Assembly: GCF_001618425.1 (NCBI RefSeq)
Contig: NZ_BDCU01000052.1
Span: 1-51,847 of the forward strand
DNA length: 51,847 nt
Direction of reading: 5' to 3'
Source: Nocardia fusca NBRC 14340
Lineage (GTDB): Bacteria; Actinomycetota; Actinomycetes; Mycobacteriales; Mycobacteriaceae
Positions 42,269 through 50,394 of the stretch are shown here, piece after piece. The notes under the pieces were generated by a model. It did not search any database, was not told the DNA's origin, and saw only the letters and a program-made list of their open reading frames with translations. Within the stretch, counting starts at the first letter, position 1. Each line of letters starts with the position of its first letter. Both the position numbers and the translations under genes were made by a program.

Positions 42269-43843
42269 TCAAAATATGAGCACAGACAGTGCTGTGGAGA
42301 TGACGAGTCCGGTGATCACGGGCAGGAAACACCGGCGTGCCAGTTCGAGGACGGGCACCCGGGCGAAACCGGCCACCGCGATCAGTGACGACCAGGCCAC
42401 GAATGTGCCGCCGCCGGACCAGATATTGCCCATCTGGCCTATCGCGGCCAAGGTGGCGGGGTCCATTCCCACCGCCGGCCCGAGCGCGCCGGAGAGGGAA
42501 CCGGTCAGTGGCAACCCGCTGAAGCCGGAGCCCTCGAGTCCGGCGATGATTCCGATGGCGAGAATTCCGAACGAGCTGACGAAAGCGTTCTGCGGTAGAT
42601 GGGATTGTGCCGCGTTCACGAGATCGAACAGCAATGTCGGACCGGCGGTTTCGGGTGGGAGTCCGAGAATGGTGGCGGCGAAGTCGCCGTTGCCGATGAA
42701 GAAGAAACCGGCAATCGGGATGACGATGCCCATGGCCTTGAACGCGAAGACCAGGCCGTCGATCAAGTGCTCCGACGTTGTTTCGAGAAAACCTTGTTTG
42801 TCGTTGGTCGCGGCCGCGGCGAAAAGGATGAGGGCGGCGATACCGCCGACCATGGCCGCCGCGTCGCCGCCTTCCAGGGCCGGCACCAGATCGGTGAATT
42901 TCCCGATCAGCAGGTAGCCGATGAACACCACATACGCGACGGGTACGAGGACCGCGAAGGTCTTCGCCGCTCGAATGCTCTTGAATGTATCGTCGATGAC
43001 CTGCCGTGCCGAGGTGGTCACCGGTTCGGTGAGCAGCGCCGTCGACGCTGCGGTCGCGGCGGCGCCGGACCCGCCGGAAAGGGGCGCTTCACGGCGAGCG
43101 TCATCCGGTGTGGCCGAACTATCCTCGGCCGCAGCGCCGGTGGGCGGCCCGAAGCCGGTCTTCGCGCGCGACTCCCAGTCGGTGAGCAGTTCCGGTGCCG
43201 GGCGGCGCATATGCCGTCGCTGGGTGAGGTAGGCGGCGAACAGTGCGATCACACCGACGATCAGCGACATCACCAGTGCACGGTCCGCGACGACATCCGG
43301 ATCCACCCCGGCCGACTTCGCCGATAATCCCGGAGCGACCTTGATGATGTAATCCGAGGACAGTGCCATGCCCTGCCCACAGATCGCGATCGCCATACCA
43401 ACCGCCATGGGCGGCAATCCGGCGCGAATGGCGACCGGTATGAGAACGGCTCCGATGAGGGGCACGGCCGGGGTGGGCCAGAAGAACAACGAGATCGCAT
43501 AGGTGACGAGCGCGAGTACGAGAAAACTGCTGGTGGCGCCACGCATAACGCGCCGGAACGGGGCGACCATCAACCGATCGGCACCCATCTGCCGCAGGGC
43601 ACCGAGCATTGCCGTCACCAAGGCGATGATGAGGAAGATGTTGAACAATTCGCGGGCGGCGACGAGGCTTGCGTTGAAGATCGAGGCGAGTCCGGTGGCG
43701 AAGCTGTCCGAGAATACGAAAGCAGTGAGAAAGGTACTGATGACGGCGGGGACGACGATGTTCTTCCGCATGAGCATGGTCGCGAGGATGACCACGATCC
43801 CCCCGAGATAGACCCAATGTGCGGCGTTGAGACTGACATTCAC
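42269..43843 (-). CDS. Polytopic permease, ion-transporter superfamily-like
   Basis: A 524-residue membrane protein with about 11-12 hydrophobic segments in two halves joined by a hydrophilic loop (about 205-275, Ala/Ser-rich). WVYLGGIVVILATMLMRKN, LFFWPTPAVPLIGAVLIPVA and TLAAIGQMGNIWSGGGTFVA carry the re-entrant Pro/Gly-rich segments typical of DcuC/CitMHS-like carboxylate transporters. An organic-acid substrate is inferred and would fit the catabolic genes to its right. GTG start at 43843 with AAGGGG seven bases upstream. Confidence 0.7.
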   Translation of the reverse strand: MNVSLNAAHWVYLGGIVVILATMLMRKNIVVPAVISTFLTAFVFSDSFATGLASIFNASLVAARELFNIFLIIALVTAMLGALRQMGADRLMVAPFRRVMRGATSSFLVLALVTYAISLFFWPTPAVPLIGAVLIPVAIRAGLPPMAVGMAIAICGQGMALSSDYIIKVAPGLSAKSAGVDPDVVADRALVMSLIVGVIALFAAYLTQRRHMRRPAPELLTDWESRAKTGFGPPTGAAAEDSSATPDDARREAPLSGGSGAAATAASTALLTEPVTTSARQVIDDTFKSIRAAKTFAVLVPVAYVVFIGYLLIGKFTDLVPALEGGDAAAMVGGIAALILFAAAATNDKQGFLETTSEHLIDGLVFAFKAMGIVIPIAGFFFIGNGDFAATILGLPPETAGPTLLFDLVNAAQSHLPQNAFVSSFGILAIGIIAGLEGSGFSGLPLTGSLSGALGPAVGMDPATLAAIGQMGNIWSGGGTFVAWSSLIAVAGFARVPVLELARRCFLPVITGLVISTALSVLIF

Positions 43844-44153
43844 GAATGCGCCCCTTCGAGATAGTTACTCGGGACCAGTGCGACCGGTCACAGTCCAGAC
43901 ATAGTGGGCAGGGCGGTTTACCAGGGTCAATGTCCACTTTGCACATCGGGGGTCAGATTATCCGTGCAGTGTGCCCGGCATCTTTCGGCGATATTTCGAG
44001 TTGTCACCCGGGCGTAAAGAAAATGCCCGGCGGAAACCACTGCGCGCCGATCCTGTGCTGATAACAAGGCTTGCCTTACCGGAACGGTGAGCGGCCCATC
44101 AGGGTTCGGTAACGGTATCGCCGGCGACGGACACTCGGAGGGAAGTGGGTTGA
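43844..44153. other. Divergent promoter region, permease and MFS genes
   Basis: About 310 bp without a gene. It must contain promoters for both directions. A short palindrome AAGGC-TT-GCCTT lies at 44066-44077, 77 bp before the MFS start. No longer operator was recognised. Confidence 0.45.
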
Positions 44154-45563
44154 ATGAAGACGGTGATCGACCGGGCCGGCAGCGGAACCGCGGTGGACGA
44201 GCACGGGCCGGGTACCCCGGTCGCGCTGGCGGCCCTGCTCGCCGGAACATTCGTCGGCACTGTTGGCAACAACATCGTCAATGTCCCGTTGCAGGCGATC
44301 CTCACCGATTTCGATGCCGGGCTGGGCAGCGGGATCTACGTCGTGGTGGGGTTCCTGCTGACCTTCGCGGCAGCCATGCCGATGGCCGGGTGGATCGGGG
44401 ATCGTTTCGGCCGCCGGCGGGTGTACTGCGCCGCTCTGCTCGGCACCGCTGTCTGCGCGCTCGGTGCCGCGCTCGCGCCGTCGCTGCCAGTCCTGGTGCT
44501 CTGGCGCTCGCTGGGCGGGGTTGCCGCCGCCGCGTTCGCGCCGGCGGTGATGGGGTTGATCGCGTGGCTGTTCGGTCCGGCGCGGCGGGCACGCGCTGTC
44601 GGCGCGTGGGCGGCCGTGAACGGGATCGGTCAGGCGGTGGGCCCGTCCATGGGCGGGATCGTCAGTGATTGGTGGGGCTGGCGGTGGGCCTTCGTACCGC
44701 TGGTGCCGGTGGCGCTGATCGGCTTCGCCGCCACCCTCCGGTACATTCCCCGCTACCCCGGCCGGTCCATGCCGCTGGATACCGTCGGAGCGTTCACCGT
44801 GACATTCGGTGCCGTCCTGCTGATTCTCGGTATCGCCACTGTCTCCCAGGACAGTCTGCCCACCTGGGTAAGTCTCGCCGCGCTCGGTGCCGGTTTCGTG
44901 GTCACCGCGGTGTTCGTCGTGCATTGCCGGCGGGTATCGAACCCGTTCGTGCAGATCGGCCTGGTGCTCGAATCCCGGTTCCTGCGTAGTGCGTTCGCCG
45001 CCTTCACACAGATGTTCGCGCTCGGCGCGGTGCTCCTCGCGCTCCCGCTGTATCTGACCGGATCCGGCAGTTCGACCACGCAGGCCGGGCTGATGCTGTT
45101 CGTGCTGCCGGTCGTCATGACCTGTGTCGCCCCCGTCGTCGGAGGTCTGGTGGACCGGATCGGTGCCCGGCTGGTGATGCGGGCCGGTCTGCTGGTCCTG
45201 ATCGCCGCCCAAGCGGCACTGGCGATCACGCTGTCCGCCGGTGTCGTCCACCCGCTCGCCCTCGGCGCGGTGCTGGTCGGCGCGGGCCTGGGAACCGGGA
45301 TGGTGCAGACACCGGCCGCGGCCGGTTCGACGCGCTCGCCCGCCGGGGCGTTGGGTACGGGGCTGGGTCTGTTCAATCTCATCCGCTTCGGCGGTTCGGC
45401 GGTGGGTGCCGCCTGGGTGGGGATCGCGGCGAATCTGTCGGCCGACCCGTACGGATTGCTGTTCACCGTCGCTGCGGTGGTGGTGCTCGCCGGTTTGGCG
45501 GGTACGTTCGCCGGCGCGGACCCGGAAAGGCGAGTGGCCGGCTACCGCGGCACGATCTCGTGA
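44154..45563 (+). CDS. MFS transporter, DHA2-type (about 14 helices)
   Basis: A 469-residue major facilitator with the loop motif GWIGDRFGRRRVY after helix 2, GIGQAVGPSMGG as the antiporter motif C region and about 14 predicted helices, as in EmrB/QacA-type drug:H+ antiporters. The substrate may be the compound handled by the neighbouring oxidative operon or its toxic product. GGAGGG lies upstream of ATG 44154. Its 3' end overlaps the convergent PucR gene by 22 bp. Confidence 0.82.
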   Translation: MKTVIDRAGSGTAVDEHGPGTPVALAALLAGTFVGTVGNNIVNVPLQAILTDFDAGLGSGIYVVVGFLLTFAAAMPMAGWIGDRFGRRRVYCAALLGTAVCALGAALAPSLPVLVLWRSLGGVAAAAFAPAVMGLIAWLFGPARRARAVGAWAAVNGIGQAVGPSMGGIVSDWWGWRWAFVPLVPVALIGFAATLRYIPRYPGRSMPLDTVGAFTVTFGAVLLILGIATVSQDSLPTWVSLAALGAGFVVTAVFVVHCRRVSNPFVQIGLVLESRFLRSAFAAFTQMFALGAVLLALPLYLTGSGSSTTQAGLMLFVLPVVMTCVAPVVGGLVDRIGARLVMRAGLLVLIAAQAALAITLSAGVVHPLALGAVLVGAGLGTGMVQTPAAAGSTRSPAGALGTGLGLFNLIRFGGSAVGAAWVGIAANLSADPYGLLFTVAAVVVLAGLAGTFAGADPERRVAGYRGTIS

Positions 45564-47239
45564 TCCACGGTGCCTTGCACCTGGGAGAGCAGGTCGAGGC
45601 GCAGTGCCAGCCACAGGGTGAACTGGTTCTCCGGTTCCCGCAACGGCATGCCCAGGAGCCGGGAGATGCGGTCGAGCTTGGCGATCATTGTGTTCCGATG
45701 CAGCCGCAGCCGGCGCGCGGCCGCGTTGATATTGCCGCCTTCTTCCAGGTAGGTGAACAGGAGTGCCTCGCTGCCGGCCGGTGAACCCGGTGCGCGGAGA
45801 GGTCCCAGAACATCGCGGACGAGCCGTCGGCTCTCCTCGGTATCGGCCGCACGGGCGAGCACCCCGAACGCGCGCAGGTCGTTGTAGGCCACCGAGCCGG
45901 ACAGTCCGAGTCGCTGCGCGATACCCAGGGTGATCCGGGCCTCGCGGTAACTCTCGCCGATCTTGCGGGCGCCGGCGGCGGGACGTCCGTGGGCTACCGG
46001 AATCCGCTGCTCCAACCGAGTTTCGAGGTCGAGCGACATGGCATGCGCGTACTCCTCGATCTCGCTGTCGACGCCGGGTGAGCCGGCGCCACTCAGCGAC
46101 CGGATCACCACGAGCACATCGCCGATCACCGTGACATGCGACCGGATGCCGGGGCGGGGCAGCACATCGGCGGCGTACCGGGCCAGCCGAACCATACTCG
46201 CGCCCGGCTGTCCGGCCGCCCGGTCCACCAGCCCCGGGGCGACGAAGACGATGTAGTGCAGATCCAGGTCGATTTCGTGCAGCGCGGCCCGGGTGCGCAG
46301 GTCGAGATCGTTGGCGAAGTTGCCGTGCACCAGCGCCTGGACGAAGTCACCGCGGGCCCGCTCTTCGGCCTCGTCCACGCTGCGCTGCCGCAGCATTTCG
46401 GTGCCGATGATCGTGCCGGCCTGTTCCACGACCACCCGGTACTGCGCGATATCGTGCCGGCGTGGCTCGGTGCCGGGTACGACAACCACTACCCAGCCCT
46501 CGCAGCGCCCGGCCAGTCGCATGATCCCGGCCACGGCGGTGGCCGGTGCGAACTGTACGTCCGGATGCTGCAGGCGGTACATATTCACGGTGTGGGCGGC
46601 GGCCGGTGGCGCGTCCTCCAGGTTCGGCAGAACCTTCGCGAGAGCTTCCAGTACTGCGGTACTGCCCGCAGTATCGGCATCCAGGGCTCCGGCATGGGCG
46701 AGCAGCCGTCCCCGGTTGTCCAGGGCGAGTGCGATATGCCCGGTCAGCACGGCGACCTCGCGGATCAGCATCGGCAGGCCCGCGCCGCGGTGCAGCAGCC
46801 CGGCGAGTGACTGGTGCACGGTGAGCGCGTAGCGCATCACATGCGCTTCCTGGGTCAGTGTGCGTTCGGCGAGGAGCCTGTTGAGTGCGGTGAAACCGAC
46901 GGGAAAGCTCAGCTCGACAACCGTGAGCCCGTCCGGCCAGACCATCCCGGTCGGCGCGGATCCGTCGACGATCAGGACACGGGCGCCCCGTGCGACCAGC
47001 GAGGCGAGTTCCCGGCCGGGTGCGGGCAGGGTCTCCGGCCGGGTGTAGACCGCGGCCCCCGCGAGGGAGTCGGGCCGGCTCATCACCTCGCCCCACGGCA
47101 GGCACCAGCTCACCGGTCCCGCCGCGGTGTCCGGGCCGGTGCCGGAGAGTATCCGAGCGGAAGCGAGCAGGGGTTCTTCCAGGAGGCCGCGTAACGACAG
47201 CCGGTGGTCGTCGGGATCCGGTGGTGGGATGTCGTCCAT
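45542..47239 (-). CDS. PucR-family transcriptional regulator
   Basis: A 565-residue regulator. The N-terminal PucR ligand domain spans about 1-125, and the C-terminal helix-turn-helix of the PucR/CdaR type ends the protein (LFTYLEEGGNINAAARRLRL, then HRNTMIAKLDRISRLLG). PucR proteins usually activate amine, purine or amino-acid catabolic genes. It is divergent from the GlcG-diiron oxidase operon, which it probably controls through the nested palindromes between them. GAGGAGGG precedes the ATG. Confidence 0.87.
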   Translation of the reverse strand: MDDIPPPDPDDHRLSLRGLLEEPLLASARILSGTGPDTAAGPVSWCLPWGEVMSRPDSLAGAAVYTRPETLPAPGRELASLVARGARVLIVDGSAPTGMVWPDGLTVVELSFPVGFTALNRLLAERTLTQEAHVMRYALTVHQSLAGLLHRGAGLPMLIREVAVLTGHIALALDNRGRLLAHAGALDADTAGSTAVLEALAKVLPNLEDAPPAAAHTVNMYRLQHPDVQFAPATAVAGIMRLAGRCEGWVVVVVPGTEPRRHDIAQYRVVVEQAGTIIGTEMLRQRSVDEAEERARGDFVQALVHGNFANDLDLRTRAALHEIDLDLHYIVFVAPGLVDRAAGQPGASMVRLARYAADVLPRPGIRSHVTVIGDVLVVIRSLSGAGSPGVDSEIEEYAHAMSLDLETRLEQRIPVAHGRPAAGARKIGESYREARITLGIAQRLGLSGSVAYNDLRAFGVLARAADTEESRRLVRDVLGPLRAPGSPAGSEALLFTYLEEGGNINAAARRLRLHRNTMIAKLDRISRLLGMPLREPENQFTLWLALRLDLLSQVQGTVDHEIVPR

Positions 47240-47262
47240 GTGGAGCCCTCCTCGGGTGGCAT

Positions 47263-47324
47263 CCGAAATCGCATTATCGCCGGGTGCATGCCGACGTCAC
47301 CCATGCACTATGCCCTGATTTCGG
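47263..47324. promoter_or_regulatory. Nested palindromes in the PucR/operon divergent promoter
   Basis: The outer inverted repeat is CCGAAATC (47263-47270) with GATTTCGG (47317-47324). The inner is GTGCATG (47284-47290) with CATGCAC (47302-47308). Both are perfect. They lie between the divergent pucR start and the GlcG-like gene, as expected for the PucR operator(s). Confidence 0.6.
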
Positions 47325-47419
47325 CCTGGCTGCCGTGCAATGTGACCATGGTCCGGCTGGCTCGAGCGGTGATAGAAACCGGTGCATCACGTCCGCTCGG
47401 CACGCAACGGAGAAGAACA

Positions 47420-47881
47420 ATGCACCAGGTTCATCGGATCACTCTCGACGACGCGCTGCCCCTGCTGGCCGCCGGACGCGCGAAGGCGGCCGAAATCGGT
47501 GTCCGGCAGACCCTGTGTGTCTGCGACGACGGCGGCAACGTCGTGGCCCTGCACCGACTCCCCGGCGCCCGCCTGACCGGTGTCGACATCGCGATCGCCA
47601 AAGCGTTCACCGCCGCCGGCCACGAACGGGCCACGCACCTGTTCAACGAGCCGCCGGGCGGGCCCGCGCTGCCCGGAAACGAGGCGTTCGGAATCAGTCA
47701 TATGCTGCCGGGGAAATTCGCGGTCTTCGTCGGTGGTTTTCCCCTCGAATTCGACGGGCAGATCGTCGGCGGTATCGGTATCAGCGGCGGAAACGGTAAG
47801 CAGGACAAAGCGGTCGGGGCGGCGATGCTGGCGGAATTCGAGACCCGTACCGCCGCGTACTCCGGGCACCTAGCGGACTGA
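47420..47881 (+). CDS. GlcG/HbpS-family protein (DUF336)
   Basis: A 153-residue member of the GlcG/HbpS family. ITLDDALPLLAAGRAKAAEI, GGNVVALHRLPGARLTGVDI, AIAKAFTAAGH and VGGIGISGG match the family pattern. Members bind haem or small cofactors and often lie in catabolic operons without a defined reaction. It is the first gene of the rightward operon. GGAGAAG before the ATG acts as ribosome binding site. Confidence 0.85.
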   Translation: MHQVHRITLDDALPLLAAGRAKAAEIGVRQTLCVCDDGGNVVALHRLPGARLTGVDIAIAKAFTAAGHERATHLFNEPPGGPALPGNEAFGISHMLPGKFAVFVGGFPLEFDGQIVGGIGISGGNGKQDKAVGAAMLAEFETRTAAYSGHLAD

Positions 47882-48016
47882 AGGCACAGTGCACACCGGA
47901 AAGCGTTCCGGGACAGTCATTTCGACCATGGCGGTGACGCAGGCGGGCCGATAACGTCGAATCGACTCCACTCGGAGCAGCCGATCCGTTCTCATTTCAG
48001 GAATACGAGGCATATC

Positions 48017-48736
48017 ATGACCGAACTGTTGGGCCGGGAAGAATTCCGCACCGCTCTGGAGAACGCCATCAAGGGCCGCGAGGCGAAGAACGCGTCCTTC
48101 AGCAAAGCGTGGGCCGAAGGCAAACTGGAGAAGCATCATTTCGCGCGGTGGGCGGAAAACCACTATCACTACGTCGGGCCTTTCGCCGACTATCTGGCGA
48201 ACATCTACGCGAACACACCCGACGCCTACACCGGCGCCAAGGATTTCACGCTGCAGAACATGTACGAGGAAGAACTTGCCGATATCCGGCACACCGACCT
48301 GCTCATCAAATTCGCCGAAGCGTGCGGTACCACCAGGGAACGGGTCGAGGATCCGAACAATATGAATGCGATCACCCGCGGGCTGCAGTCCTGGTGCTAT
48401 GCGGTATCACAGCGTGAGCATTTCGTCGTGGCCACCGCGGCGCTTGTGGTCGGACTCGAATCGCAGGTGCCGAGCATCTACAAGAAACAGATTGTTCCGC
48501 TGCGCGAGGTATACGGGTTCACCGAGGACGAGATCGAATTCTTCGATCTGCACATCACCTCCGATGTCGTCCACGGCGAACGCGGATACCAGATCGTGCT
48601 CGACCATGCGGATACCCCGCAACTGCAGCAGCGGTGTCTGCAACTCGTCCGCTGGGGCGCCGAAATGCGCTTCGCGTATACGAAGGGTCTCTACGACACC
48701 TACGTGGCCCCCGACCGCGAGCTCGCAAACGCCTGA
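48017..48736 (+). CDS. Haem-oxygenase-like diiron oxidase (CADD/TenA-like)
   Basis: A 239-residue all-helical protein of the TenA/PqqC/CADD fold. The six ligands expected for a haem-oxygenase-like diiron site are present: Glu85 and His92 (YEEELADIRH), Glu148 (VVGLESQ), and His179, Asp183 and His186 (DLHITSDVVH). Spacings (7, 56, 31, 4, 3) nearly equal those of CADD (7, 54, 32, 4, 3). Such enzymes activate oxygen to oxidise amines, amino acids or fatty acids. A Rieske ferredoxin and reductase follow. The substrate is unknown, but an aldehyde product is suggested by the last gene of the operon. Confidence 0.82.
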   Translation: MTELLGREEFRTALENAIKGREAKNASFSKAWAEGKLEKHHFARWAENHYHYVGPFADYLANIYANTPDAYTGAKDFTLQNMYEEELADIRHTDLLIKFAEACGTTRERVEDPNNMNAITRGLQSWCYAVSQREHFVVATAALVVGLESQVPSIYKKQIVPLREVYGFTEDEIEFFDLHITSDVVHGERGYQIVLDHADTPQLQQRCLQLVRWGAEMRFAYTKGLYDTYVAPDRELANA

Positions 48737-48800
48737 TCCGCGACCGGAGGGGCCCGGTCATGGACCCCTCCGGCTCCGGGCCCATCCGACAGGAGAGACG

Positions 48801-49163
48801 ATGGATACGAACTGGACCCCGTTGACGACCGTGCGTGAGCTCGGCCGCCACCGCAAGCTCCGGGTCGAAGTCGGTGACACCGCGATCGCGTTGTTCCGGG
48901 CCGGCGATCGTTTCTACGCCTTTCGCGATTTGTGTATCCACCAGGACCGGTCCCTCGCGAAAGGCACCCTCCTGCACGGCCGGGTCATCTGTCCGGGCCA
49001 TCAGTGGGCATTCGACCTGGACACCGGATACGAGCGCGATCAGGACCGGTGCCAGCCGACCTATGCAGTGAAGGTGGAAGACGAGGTGATCTACGTGGAT
49101 CTCACGCACGCCCCCGACTACGCCGGGACTGCGGTGACCGCATCCGACCGAGAGAACGGATGA
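48801..49163 (+). CDS. Rieske-type [2Fe-2S] ferredoxin
   Basis: A 120-residue Rieske ferredoxin. The cluster ligands are Cys45-x-His47 and Cys64-x2-His67 (LCIHQDRS ... ICPGHQWAFD). It would carry electrons one at a time from the reductase encoded four bases downstream to an oxygenase. No Rieske oxygenase large subunit is encoded in the window, so the diiron protein just upstream is the likely acceptor. AGGAGAG precedes the ATG. Confidence 0.92.
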   Translation: MDTNWTPLTTVRELGRHRKLRVEVGDTAIALFRAGDRFYAFRDLCIHQDRSLAKGTLLHGRVICPGHQWAFDLDTGYERDQDRCQPTYAVKVEDEVIYVDLTHAPDYAGTAVTASDRENG

Positions 49164-49167
49164 CATC

Positions 49168-50394
49168 ATGACGCTCGACACCATCGTTACCGTCGGTGCC
49201 GGCCAGACCGCCGCCGTCGCCGCGCGTACGCTGCGGCGGCGCGGTTTCGAGGGCCGGATCCTGCTGGTGGGCGACGAACCTCATCCGCCCTATCAGCGCC
49301 CGCCGCTGTCGAAGGAATTCCTGGCGGGGCAGCAGGATCGTGACTCGCTGCTCCTCCTGCCGGAGCAATGGCGGGAAGAACAGTCCGTCGAATTGCTCAC
49401 CGGCGCGGCGGCGACCCGGATCGACGCGGGTACCGGATCGGTCGAATTGGCCGACGGACGCCGGCTCGCGGCGGATGCGGTGCTCGTGGCGACGGGTGGC
49501 CGCCCGCGTACCTTGCCGGTACGTGGGCCGGAACCGGATCGTGTGCACTATCTGCGCACGATCGACGACGCCGAAGGTCTCGCCACCCGGTTACATCCCG
49601 GCGCGCGTCTGGTCATGATCGGCGGCGGCCTCATCGGGTTCGAGATCGCCTCCACCGCACAGACGCTGGGTGTGGAAGTGACCGTCGTGGAAGCGGATCC
49701 CTTGCCGCTTGCCCGGATCTTCGGTGCCGAGATCGCCGAAATCTGTGCTTGCACAGCGCAAGCGAGCGGAGTCACGCTGCGCTGCGGTGTGCCCATCGAT
49801 AGCGTGGCGGCCGGGCGAGGCGAGGTCGTGGTCACTCTCGCCGACGGCGCAACCGTAGCGGCGGACATTGCGGTGGTGGGTATCGGGATCGTCCCCAACA
49901 CCGAGATCGCCCGCACCTCCGGTCTGGCCGTCGACGGCGGGATCCTGGTGGACGCGCAAGGACGGACGTCGCTGCCCCAGGTCTACGCGGCCGGTGATGT
50001 GGCAGCCCGCTTCTCCGATGCCGCCGGAACCCATCTGCGTGTCGAACATTTCGACAATGCGAACAAACAGGGGATGGCAACGGCGAACCGGATGCTGGGG
50101 CGCACCGGTGTGGTCGATACCCCGCACTGGTTCTGGTCCGACCAGTTCGGTGCGAACCTCCAATTCACCGGCTCCGCCCGCTACAGCCAACTGATTTTCC
50201 GAGGCAGCGCCGACGCCGGCGAGTTCACTGCTTTCTACCTCGACAACGGTGTCGTGCGAGGGGCGTTCGCGCGCGACCGCGGCGGCGAAATCGGTGCGGC
50301 CCGGGAACTCATCGGCCGGGCTGTCCCGCCGGCCCGGCTGGCCGACGAATCGACCGATCTGTTCGATCTGATGGACGAGGTGACGGTGTCGTGA
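49168..50394 (+). CDS. FAD ferredoxin reductase (Rieske-system type)
   Basis: A 408-residue NAD(P)H-dependent reductase of the kind serving Rieske oxygenases and P450s. The FAD motif at 10-15 is slightly unusual (GAGQTA for GxGxxG). PPYQRPPLSKEFL, the NADH motif VMIGGGLIGFEIA and the second FAD motif VYAAGDVA follow, with the C-terminal reductase domain (DTPHWFWSDQFGANLQF) that binds the ferredoxin. It starts four bases after the Rieske gene and overlaps the aldehyde dehydrogenase start (GTGA). Confidence 0.92.
   Translation: MTLDTIVTVGAGQTAAVAARTLRRRGFEGRILLVGDEPHPPYQRPPLSKEFLAGQQDRDSLLLLPEQWREEQSVELLTGAAATRIDAGTGSVELADGRRLAADAVLVATGGRPRTLPVRGPEPDRVHYLRTIDDAEGLATRLHPGARLVMIGGGLIGFEIASTAQTLGVEVTVVEADPLPLARIFGAEIAEICACTAQASGVTLRCGVPIDSVAAGRGEVVVTLADGATVAADIAVVGIGIVPNTEIARTSGLAVDGGILVDAQGRTSLPQVYAAGDVAARFSDAAGTHLRVEHFDNANKQGMATANRMLGRTGVVDTPHWFWSDQFGANLQFTGSARYSQLIFRGSADAGEFTAFYLDNGVVRGAFARDRGGEIGAARELIGRAVPPARLADESTDLFDLMDEVTVS

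Noticed and set aside
44066..44077. AAGGCTTGCCTT as a possible iron (IdeR/DmdR) box before the MFS gene
   Set aside because: Only a 5-bp inverted repeat matches and the flanks do not fit the 19-bp iron-box consensus; too weak to call.
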